Below, one piece after another: positions 28,249 through 35,470 of a DNA stretch of 64,000 nucleotides (positions are counted from its first letter, which is position 1; each line of letters begins with the position of its first letter). This DNA is from JAOTWJ01 sp036398175 (lineage in GTDB: Bacteria; Gemmatimonadota; Gemmatimonadetes; Gemmatimonadales; GWC2-71-9), in the NCBI GenBank assembly GCA_036398175.1, contig DASWHL010000056.1:7745-71744 (forward strand). Direction: 5' to 3'. The position numbers and the translations under genes are program-made. The notes below the pieces were generated by a model that did not search any database, was not told the DNA's origin, and saw only the letters and a program-made list of their open reading frames with translations.

Positions 28249-29499
28249 TCAGGCACGGACTGCCCCGCCGTACCGCCGCGCCACGTAGTCGTCCAGAATC
28301 CCGATGAACTCCCGCACGATCGTGTCGCCCTTGAGCGTCCGCAGGAGCGCGCCGTCCACGTACACGGGCGCGCGGGGGTCTTCCGCGGTTCCCGGGAGCG
28401 AGATGCCGATGTCCGCGTGCTTGGACTCGCCCGGACCGTTCACGATGCATCCCATCACCGCCACCCGGAGGGTCTCGACCCCGGGGTGCCGCGCCCGCCA
28501 GACCGGCATCTGCCGCAGGAGATAGTCCTGAATCTCCTCGGCCATCTCCTGAAAGAACGTGCTCGTGGTCCGGCCGCAGCCCGGACAGGCCGTGACCTGC
28601 GGCTCGAAACTCCGGAGGTCCAGCGCCTGGAGCACCTGCTGGGCCACGCGGACCTCTTCGGTGCGGTCGCCGCCGGGCCGCGGCGTGAGCGAGACGCGGA
28701 TCGTATCGCCGATGCCCTCCGCCAGCAGCAGGGCCAGGCCGGCGCTGCTCGCGATGATGCCCTTGGACCCCATCCCGGCTTCGGTGAGGCCGAGGTGCAG
28801 GGGGTAGTCGGAGCGCGGGGCGAGGAGCCGGTAGACGTCCACCAGGTCGCGCACCCGGGAGATCTTGGCGGAGAGGACGATCCGATCGTGCGGCAGGCCG
28901 ACCGCTTCGGCCAGCTCCGCCGAGCGCATGGCGCTCTCGACCATGGCGTCGAGCATCACGTCGCGTGCGGCGCGCGGCACGGCCAGGCGGCCGTTCGCAT
29001 CCATCAGGTCCGTCAGCAGCTGGCGGTCGAGCGAGCCCCAGTTCACACCGATGCGGACGGGCTTGCCGTGGTCCATGGCCACGGCCACGATGGTCCGAAA
29101 GTTCTCGTCGCGGCGCTTGGCCCCGACGTTCCCCGGGTTGATGCGGTATTTGGCGAGGGCGCGGGCACAGGCCGGGAAGCGCGGCAGCAGCTGGTGGCCG
29201 TTGTAGTGGAAATCGCCGATCAGCGGCGCCGCGACGCCCGCGTCGGCCAGCCGGGCCGCGATCTCCGGCACGGCTTCCGCCGCGGCCTCGTTGTTCACCG
29301 TGACCCGGACCAGCTCGCTCCCCGCCTCGGCGAGGGTCCGCACCTGCTCCACGGTCCGGGCGACGTCGGCCGTGTCGGTGTTGGTCATGGACTGCACGAC
29401 GACCGGGTGTCCCGACCCGACCGGGACACCGCCCACGTACGTCGTCACTGTCGGTCGGCGGGGCGTTGGGCCTTCCTCAGCAGGGGTGGGCCCAGTCAA
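28249..29499 (-). CDS. ispG: 4-hydroxy-3-methylbut-2-enyl diphosphate synthase
   Basis: About 416 residues. The TIM-barrel part has VQSMTNTDTADV, IGDFHYNG and RINPGNVG; the C-terminal domain binds a 4Fe-4S cluster through CPGCGRT and MGCIVNGPGE. It catalyses the penultimate MEP-pathway step to isoprenoids. The start is uncertain: TTG at 29499 gives the listed length and overlaps the upstream gene by 23 bp, while a GTG at 29448 (VTTYVGGVPVG) gives 399 residues; neither has a clear ribosome site. The length is normal for the bacterial short form. Confidence 0.95.
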   Translation of the reverse strand: MTGPTPAEEGPTPRRPTVTTYVGGVPVGSGHPVVVQSMTNTDTADVARTVEQVRTLAEAGSELVRVTVNNEAAAEAVPEIAARLADAGVAAPLIGDFHYNGHQLLPRFPACARALAKYRINPGNVGAKRRDENFRTIVAVAMDHGKPVRIGVNWGSLDRQLLTDLMDANGRLAVPRAARDVMLDAMVESAMRSAELAEAVGLPHDRIVLSAKISRVRDLVDVYRLLAPRSDYPLHLGLTEAGMGSKGIIASSAGLALLLAEGIGDTIRVSLTPRPGGDRTEEVRVAQQVLQALDLRSFEPQVTACPGCGRTTSTFFQEMAEEIQDYLLRQMPVWRARHPGVETLRVAVMGCIVNGPGESKHADIGISLPGTAEDPRAPVYVDGALLRTLKGDTIVREFIGILDDYVARRYGGAVRA

Positions 29500-29839
29500 T
29501 CGGGAAGGTCCCGCCGCACTGCCCGCACCCGGCGCTGGCCGCGCCTTCGGTGAGGTTGGTCCGGGTGCGGCACTGGGGGCACACGCCGTAGGTCAGGTTG
29601 AGGTCCACCCAGCTCTCGCGCCGCGCCGTTTCCGGCTCGTCCGCGGCCCGCCGCACGACGCTCCACATGCTGGGGGGGTCATCGCGGACGTCGAGCAGGG
29701 TGCGATCCATGGCGACGTTCCGGCGGTGCACGTCGAGGAACACGATGGTGGGCTTCGAGTCGTTCACGACCGCGTACCAGGCGCCGCGGCGCAGGCCGTG
29801 GGCCCCGGTGCGGCGGACGCGTGCCCAGCGTTTCGGCAT
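29477..29839 (-). CDS. Zinc-ribbon hypothetical protein
   Basis: 120 residues. A basic N-terminus (KRWARVRRTGAHGLRRGAWY) leads to a beta-rich middle (TIVFLDVHRRNVAMDRTLLD), then a C-terminal four-cysteine zinc ribbon (CPQC then CGQC, residues ~88-107). It is not recognised as a named family. Small ribbon proteins often bind nucleic acid, but nothing shows that here. It overlaps the start of ispG and follows a 60-residue membrane peptide gene by 15 bp. Confidence 0.65.
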   Translation of the reverse strand: MPKRWARVRRTGAHGLRRGAWYAVVNDSKPTIVFLDVHRRNVAMDRTLLDVRDDPPSMWSVVRRAADEPETARRESWVDLNLTYGVCPQCRTRTNLTEGAASAGCGQCGGTFPIDWAHPC

Positions 29840-29854
29840 GGGACTCCCCCCGCG

Positions 29855-30037
29855 TCAGCGCGTGATTCCCGCTGCTACGCCCAGCGGGATCAGGATGTAC
29901 AGCAGGACGTCGCGCACCAGATAATAGGCGACGAACACCGCGACCAGTTTCCAACCCCGCTTCCGGAACAGCCCGCGCCAGCCGAGGGCGCGGCGTTCGT
30001 CACGCAGGATCTTGAGGAAGGCGGTCAGGCGGCGCAT
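29855..30037 (-). CDS. Small single-span membrane protein
   Basis: 60 residues: a basic cytoplasmic head (RRLTAFLKILRDERRALGWRGLFRKRGWK) and one hydrophobic helix (LVAVFVAYYLVRDVLLYILIPLGVAAG). No family recognised. The ATG start, normal spacing to the next gene and clear membrane pattern make it a likely real gene. Probably first in a three-gene unit with the zinc-ribbon protein and ispG. Confidence 0.55.
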   Translation of the reverse strand: MRRLTAFLKILRDERRALGWRGLFRKRGWKLVAVFVAYYLVRDVLLYILIPLGVAAGITR

Positions 30038-30165
30038 GCCACAAGCTAACGCTCACGAGTGCCGAACGCAGCCGTCCCAGCCACTCGCGCGGAGCGGTTG
30101 GCCATGGATATGGAAAGGGGCGACGTCTCCGCCGCCCCCGCCCTGGTTGCCCTCGCTGCCCTCAC

Positions 30166-32670
30166 TCATCCACACTCACTGTACCCGCACACGTGGCACT
30201 TCACGCATCCCTCCGCGTACTCGAGCTGCGAGCCGCAGTCCGGGCACGCCCCCACGTGCTGGTCGGCGTCGAAGCCCCCCGCCTGGGGCAGCTCGCCGGA
30301 CGGGCCGGCGGCCCTGGGCCGCATCACCGCCACAGGTTCCGGCGCCGTCCCGCCCTGACCGTCGAGCAGATCCTGCTGGACGCCCTGCTTCTCGTGCATC
30401 CACCGCTCGATGGCAATACCGATGGCGTCCGGCACGGACAGCACCTTGCTCGGCCCGAGTCCCGTCACGCGATCCGACGAGATCCCGCGCAGCTGCCGGT
30501 AGATCTCGCCGATGGGAATGCCGGACCGCAGCGCGAGCGAGATCAACCGGCCAATGGCCTCGACGTCCGCGCCGAGGGCGCCTCCGGCCTTCCCCAGCGT
30601 CATGAACACCTCGAACGCCTGTCCCCTGTCGTCCTCGGTGATCGTCACGTACATGGTGCCGAGCGGCGTCTCGACGCGGCGGGTGGTCCCCCGCAGCAGC
30701 TCGGGGCGCGACCGCTTCTGCCGGCGCTGCAGGTTCTCGGACTCGACCTCGTGCAGCTGCTTGCGGGTTCGCCCCAGCTCGGCCTCCAGCTCCGCGATGG
30801 TGGCCTTGAGATCGGCCGACGCACGCGCGTCTGCCTCGCTGCCTCGCTGCCCCGCTGCCCCACTCTGCTCCTGCACCTGCCTGGCGGTCGACCCGGTCGA
30901 AAGGACCTGCATTTCCCGTGAGCCATCGCGATAGACCGTGACCCCTTTGCAGCCCAGCTCGTACGCCAGCTCGTAGATCTGGCGGACGTCGTCCTCGGTG
31001 GCCGCGTTGGGGAAGTTGCACGTCTTGGAGATGGCGCTGTCCGTGAACTCCTGGAAGGCGCCCTGCATGCGGATGTGCCACTCCGGCGTCACGTCGTGCG
31101 CGGTGACGAACACCCGCTGCCACCTGGCCGGGACCTCGTCGAAGTGGATGTGACCGTGCTCGGCAATGCGCTGCATGAGCGTGTCCGAGTACCAGCCTTC
31201 CTTCCGGGCCATCCGGACGAAGTCCTCGTTCACGTCCGGCATCAGCACGCCGGCCTGATTCCGCATGAACGCGACCGCGAACAGCGGTTCGATGCCGGAG
31301 GCGCACCCGGCGATGATCGAGATCGTGCCGGTGGGGGCCACGGTCGTGAGGTTGCAGTTGCGGAGCGTCCGCATGGGACGGATACGCCGCCCGTCGGCGT
31401 CCCGCGCGCAGGTGGCGTCCGGCCCCCAGATGCTCTCGGACCAGGCCGGGAACGGGCCGCGCTGCGCCGCCAGGCGCTCGCTCTCGACCTTGGACTCGTC
31501 GTCCACGAACCGCATCAGGGTCCGTCCGAGGTCCACGGCTTCGGGGGAATCGTAGGGCACGCCGAGGGCCACCAGCAGGTCGGCCCAGCCCATGATCCCG
31601 AGGCCGATCCGCCGAATGGCCTGCGCCAGCTCGGTGATCTGCGGCAGCGGATACCGGTTCGCGTCAATGACGTTGTCCAGGAAGTGCGTGCAGAGATGCA
31701 CGGCGCGCCGCAGGCCGTCCCAGTCCACGTCGCCGTTCCGGACGAACAGCCCCACGTTGATGGAGCCGAGGTTGCACACGTCGTACGGCAGCAGGGGCTG
31801 CTCGCCGCAGGGATTGGTGGCCTCGTAGCTGCCGAGCTTCGGCACCGGGTTGTACTGATTGGCCCGGTCCATGAAGAACACCCCCGGCTCGCCGGTCTTC
31901 CAGGCGCCGTGGAGGATCGTTCCGAACACGTCGCGCGCGGCGAGCTGGCCGACCACCGCGCGGGTCCGCGGGTGCAGCAGGTCGTAGGACGTCCCGTCCC
32001 GCACGGCCTGCATGAACGCGCCGGTGACGGCCACCGAGATGTTGAAGTTCGTGATCTTCGTGATGTCGTCCTTGCACGTCACGAAGTCCAGAATGTCGGG
32101 ATGGTCCACGCGCAGGATGCCCATGTTGGCGCCGCGCCGCGTGCCGCCCTGCTTGACGACGTCGGTGGACGCGTCGTACAGCGACATGAACGAGACGGGG
32201 CCGGACGCGACCCCCATCGTGGACCGCACCACGTCGTTCTTGGGCCGCAGGCGCGAGAACGAGAACCCCGTGCCGCCGCCCGATTGGTGCACCAGCGCCA
32301 TGTTCCGCAGGGTGTCGTAGATGCCGCTCCGCCCATTGGAGAGGGCATCCTCGACCGGGAGGACGAAGCACGCCGACAGCTGACCCAGCGGGCGGCCCGC
32401 GTTCATGAGGGTGGGGCTGTTGGGCATCCACACCCGCGTGGCCATCAGCTCGTAGAAGGTCTCGGCCAGGGCCTCCACGGCCTTCGGGCTGGCGCCGTAC
32501 CGGGCATCGGGCTCGGCGATCGTGCGGGCGACGCGCCAGAACAGGTCTTCCGGCGACTCGGCGGGCTGTCCCTGCTCGTCCTTGATCAGGTAACGGCGCT
32601 TGAGGACCGTGATCGCGTTGTCACTGAGCGCGAGCGGCACCCGCTTCGTGGAATCGCCGGCAATGCCCAT
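30166..32670 (-). CDS. nrdJ: Vitamin B12-dependent (class II) ribonucleoside-diphosphate reductase
   Basis: About 834 residues. N-terminal helical part, then the ten-stranded barrel with LSACFVLPVED, NPCGEQPLLPYDVCNLGSIN (radical Cys and Glu) and PTGTISIIAGCASGIEP. A coiled linker (~590-660) leads to an NrdJ C-terminal domain and a Cys-rich tail (CPDCG, CHVCGYSEC) that reduces the active site. It makes deoxynucleotides with adenosylcobalamin and no oxygen requirement. ATG at 32670 (GGAAAGG before it) was chosen; ATG 32685 and TTG 32718 are alternatives. The linker contains an octamer repeat array. No cobalamin riboswitch was seen upstream. Confidence 0.94.
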   Translation of the reverse strand: MGIAGDSTKRVPLALSDNAITVLKRRYLIKDEQGQPAESPEDLFWRVARTIAEPDARYGASPKAVEALAETFYELMATRVWMPNSPTLMNAGRPLGQLSACFVLPVEDALSNGRSGIYDTLRNMALVHQSGGGTGFSFSRLRPKNDVVRSTMGVASGPVSFMSLYDASTDVVKQGGTRRGANMGILRVDHPDILDFVTCKDDITKITNFNISVAVTGAFMQAVRDGTSYDLLHPRTRAVVGQLAARDVFGTILHGAWKTGEPGVFFMDRANQYNPVPKLGSYEATNPCGEQPLLPYDVCNLGSINVGLFVRNGDVDWDGLRRAVHLCTHFLDNVIDANRYPLPQITELAQAIRRIGLGIMGWADLLVALGVPYDSPEAVDLGRTLMRFVDDESKVESERLAAQRGPFPAWSESIWGPDATCARDADGRRIRPMRTLRNCNLTTVAPTGTISIIAGCASGIEPLFAVAFMRNQAGVLMPDVNEDFVRMARKEGWYSDTLMQRIAEHGHIHFDEVPARWQRVFVTAHDVTPEWHIRMQGAFQEFTDSAISKTCNFPNAATEDDVRQIYELAYELGCKGVTVYRDGSREMQVLSTGSTARQVQEQSGAAGQRGSEADARASADLKATIAELEAELGRTRKQLHEVESENLQRRQKRSRPELLRGTTRRVETPLGTMYVTITEDDRGQAFEVFMTLGKAGGALGADVEAIGRLISLALRSGIPIGEIYRQLRGISSDRVTGLGPSKVLSVPDAIGIAIERWMHEKQGVQQDLLDGQGGTAPEPVAVMRPRAAGPSGELPQAGGFDADQHVGACPDCGSQLEYAEGCVKCHVCGYSECG
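30833..30864. repeat. Octanucleotide tandem array inside the nrdJ linker (4 units)
   Basis: Four 8-base units read gcctcgct, gcctcgct, gccccgct, gccccact. They code for the low-complexity linker segment SGAAGQRGSEA of NrdJ between the catalytic barrel and the C-terminal domain. Since 8 is not a multiple of 3, gain or loss of one unit would shift the frame. Confidence 0.75.
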
Positions 32671-32760
32671 GGTGGCCTTTCCCATCCAGACCCGGATGTA
32701 TGGGAACCTGTGCGTCAATGAAGAAAGCTACACGGCGAATCGGCGCGCGCGGATGTGCGA

Positions 32761-32776
32761 GGCGTCAGCTGACGCC
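32761..32776. promoter_or_regulatory. Perfect 16-bp palindrome upstream of nrdJ
   Basis: GGCGTCAGCTGACGCC is its own reverse complement. It lies ~90 bases before the nrdJ start and just downstream (minus strand) of a TTGACC at 32791-32786, where a -10 would be expected. It does not resemble the NrdR box. It could be an operator or the tip of a hairpin. Confidence 0.45.
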
Positions 32777-32863
32777 GACGCGGGAGGTCAAACTAGGGAA
32801 CGCCCAATGGCCACGCAAGCCGACCGCGAACCCGCATCCCGCCTGCCCTCCCGGATATCAACA

Positions 32864-33415
32864 TCACAAATCTTGCAGCACCGTCGGAGCGTGCCGCGGG
32901 ACCGCCCCGGACCGATGCCGCGCCGCTTCCGCCACGTAGTGCTCCCAGGTCCGCCGGGCGCGCGCCGCCAGCCCTTCCGAGACCGGGCGCACCACCCGCC
33001 CCGGGACGCCGAGCACGAGCATGCCGGGCGGGACCTCCAGCCCTTCCGCGAGGACCGCGCCCGCTCCGATCACGGCGCCGGCCCCCACGTGCACGCCGTT
33101 CAGCAGCACCGCCCCCATGCCGATCAGGGCGCCGTCCCCGACCGTGCAGCCGTGGAGGATGGCGCGGTGGCCCACTCCGACCCGGCGGCCGATCGTGCAG
33201 GGCACGCCTTCGTCCACGTGCACCATCGTGAGGTCCTGGATGTTGGTCTCGTCGCCAATCACGACGGGCGCCATGTCCGCGCGCACGACACAGTGGTACC
33301 AGATCGAGGCATCCCGGCCCAGGGTCACGTCTCCGAGCACCACCGCGCCCGGGGCGATGAACGCGGAGGGGTGGATCACTGGCGGAGCTGCGGAGCGAAA
33401 CGGAACGCGAACCAC
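32864..33415 (-). CDS. Gamma carbonic anhydrase-like hexapeptide-repeat protein
   Basis: 183 residues forming a left-handed beta helix: VIHPSAFIAPGAVVLGDVTLGRDASIWYHCVVRADM, then TNIQDLTMVHVD and GHRAILHGCTVGDGALIGMGA, with the His residues placed as in gamma carbonic anhydrases (YrdA/PaaY/CamH group). Activity of many such proteins is unproven. GTG at 33415 fits the usual N-terminus (VRVPFR...); a GTG at 33379 overlapping the kinase stop as GTGA is the alternative. Last gene after the kinase. Confidence 0.88.
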   Translation of the reverse strand: MVRVPFRSAAPPVIHPSAFIAPGAVVLGDVTLGRDASIWYHCVVRADMAPVVIGDETNIQDLTMVHVDEGVPCTIGRRVGVGHRAILHGCTVGDGALIGMGAVLLNGVHVGAGAVIGAGAVLAEGLEVPPGMLVLGVPGRVVRPVSEGLAARARRTWEHYVAEAARHRSGAVPRHAPTVLQDL

Positions 33416-35415
33416 GACTCCACCGGCTGGCCGGCCTTGGTGGCCGGCTGGTAGCGGGCCGACCGGGCATATCGGCGAGCGGTCTGGAGGAACGCGGCAT
33501 CATCCCCCGCGCGATTCGTGGGAAACGCGTCCATGGCGCCGCCGTCCGCCCCCACGTGCACGAGCACGAACACCGGGCGGGTGGACTGGATCGCGCCGGG
33601 CGCGACCTCGACGAAGGCGCTCCCAAGCAGCCGCGGGGCCACGTCCCAGCACGCCTGCCCGAGGTTGTAGGTCCGCTGCCGCGGGTCCGTGCACTGACCC
33701 GCCGGTGCGGCGGGCGCCGCCGGAGGCGGATCCCGGCGGGCCACCGGCGGCGGTGCCGTGGCCCGGGTCATCGTGACCGCGTATCTCACCGTATCGGCCT
33801 TGGGAACGGCCACCGAGCCGTCGAAGTCCTGATAGCCCGTGGCCGAGACGCGGACTTTCTGCGTTCCCACCCCGAGCCAGAGGACGGTATCCCGATGGGC
33901 GCGCTCCCCAACGAACAGGCGCGCCCCCGCCGGGACCCCACGCACCACGAGCCAGCCGCTGTCGGGGAGCGCGCGGAACCGCTCCGCCTCGGCGCGGGCC
34001 AGGGAGTCGCGCAGCGCGACGAGCGCGGCATCCACGGGCGGGCCGCTGACCACCGTGAGGTCCAGCGCCGCCGGCAGCACCGGAGCGGGCGTGGCAGCCC
34101 CTGGAGTATTGAGGACCTTCGTGTAGACGAAATACCCGCCGGCCCCACCGGCACCCACGGCCACCAGGACCGCCGCCGCGACGAGCATCCCACCGGATCG
34201 CTTCCGGCCCACGCGTCGCGGCGGGCGCACGGCCGGCCGCCGCGGCATGGGCGTGGTGGGCGTCGCCGGATCCGGTTCGGGCGCGGCCGCCCCCAGCGGC
34301 TGCCCCCTCGGCGCCGTGGCCGGGGGCGGCGCGGACGGGTGGGCATCGCGCGGCGTCGTCTTCCCGGGATCGGCCGGCGCCTGCCCCATGGAGGCGATCT
34401 GCGCCGCCTGCTCGGCCGTCAGCGCCAGCGTCGAGCCGGCACCGGGCTCCATCTCGAGGAGCGTCACCGACGGCCGGCCGCCCTCGAGCTGGCGCACCAG
34501 GTCTGCGGCGCTCTGGAACCGCTCGTCGGGGTTCTTGGCGAGCATGCGCTGGATGACCGTGAAGAGCCGGCGGGCCTCGGCCGTCTCCAGCGGCGGCTCC
34601 GGCAGGGCCTCCATGATGTGCTTGTACCCGATCGAGAACGCGTCCTCGCCGTCGAACGGCACGTGGCCCGTGAGGCACTGGTACGCCACCACCCCCAGCG
34701 AGTAGAGATCACTCCGGCCGTCCAGCGGCTGGGCACGGGCCTGTTCGGGGCTCATGTAATGCGGCGTCCCGATGGACATGCCCGTCCCCGTGAGACGGGT
34801 GCCCGACGCCGCCTTGGCAATCCCGAAGTCCGTGAGCACGGGGTGCCCGTGCTCGTCGAACATGATGTTGTCGGGCTTGATGTCGCGATGCACGATGCCG
34901 TGCCGGTGCGCGAAGCCGAGCGCGCCGCCGGTCTGTGTCAGGAGATGCCGGATCTCGACGGGGGCCAGCGCGCGCCGCGCCGTGAGGATGCGGGAGAGCG
35001 CCTGGCCCCGCAGGAGCTTCATCACGAAGTAGATGACGCGCCCGGCGCGCCCCACCCGGTAGATCGGGATGATGTTGGGGTGTTCGAGGCGGGCGGCCGT
35101 CCGCGCCTCCCGCTGGAACCGCTCCACGAACTCGGCGTCGAACGCGAGCGAGAACGGCAGGACCTTCACCGCCACCTCGCGCTCGAGCTGACGGTCGCGC
35201 GCACGGTACACGATGGCCATCCCGCCGCGGCCCAGCTCCTCGAGCAGGTCGTATTCCTGCGCGAGCGCCTCGCGCACGACCTCGGCCTCCGGCTTCTCCG
35301 CCACCGAATGCGCCGTCGCCGGGCTCACCGGGCCGGCGACCGTCAGGTCCAGCCCGCACGACGGGCAGAACCGCGCCCCTTCCGCCAGACCGTGACCACA
35401 CCGGGAACAGAACAC
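33376..35415 (-). CDS. Membrane Ser/Thr kinase with zinc ribbon, PEGA and TonB-C-like domains
   Basis: About 679 residues. N-terminal zinc ribbon FCSRCG...FCPSCG (2-21); Hanks-type kinase (~54-310) with LGRGGMAIVY, VAVKVL, HRDIKPDNIM, DFGIAKA and GTPHYMSPEQ; Pro/Ala-rich juxtamembrane; one membrane helix (~407-432); a PEGA domain (~483-547, RGVPAGARLFVGE, VSATGYQDFDG); and a C-terminal region (~598-679) with the TonB C-domain pattern (VLVHVGADGGAMDAF, ARYQPATKAGQPVESWFAFRF). The kinase is cytoplasmic, the tail periplasmic. GTG 35415 has GGAGG 8 bases upstream; the frame also allows TTG 35430. Its stop overlaps the carbonic anhydrase-like gene. Confidence 0.9.
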   Translation of the reverse strand: MFCSRCGHGLAEGARFCPSCGLDLTVAGPVSPATAHSVAEKPEAEVVREALAQEYDLLEELGRGGMAIVYRARDRQLEREVAVKVLPFSLAFDAEFVERFQREARTAARLEHPNIIPIYRVGRAGRVIYFVMKLLRGQALSRILTARRALAPVEIRHLLTQTGGALGFAHRHGIVHRDIKPDNIMFDEHGHPVLTDFGIAKAASGTRLTGTGMSIGTPHYMSPEQARAQPLDGRSDLYSLGVVAYQCLTGHVPFDGEDAFSIGYKHIMEALPEPPLETAEARRLFTVIQRMLAKNPDERFQSAADLVRQLEGGRPSVTLLEMEPGAGSTLALTAEQAAQIASMGQAPADPGKTTPRDAHPSAPPPATAPRGQPLGAAAPEPDPATPTTPMPRRPAVRPPRRVGRKRSGGMLVAAAVLVAVGAGGAGGYFVYTKVLNTPGAATPAPVLPAALDLTVVSGPPVDAALVALRDSLARAEAERFRALPDSGWLVVRGVPAGARLFVGERAHRDTVLWLGVGTQKVRVSATGYQDFDGSVAVPKADTVRYAVTMTRATAPPPVARRDPPPAAPAAPAGQCTDPRQRTYNLGQACWDVAPRLLGSAFVEVAPGAIQSTRPVFVLVHVGADGGAMDAFPTNRAGDDAAFLQTARRYARSARYQPATKAGQPVESWFAFRFAPQLRQ

Positions 35416-35470
35416 GCCTTTGCCCTCCAACCGTTCAACCTAGGAGCGCCGCGGTCCGGGCCGCAAGCGC

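Noticed and set aside
32671..32863. Cobalamin riboswitch before the B12-dependent reductase
   Set aside because: I looked for the conserved B12-box core on the minus strand and saw nothing like it; only a palindrome is present.
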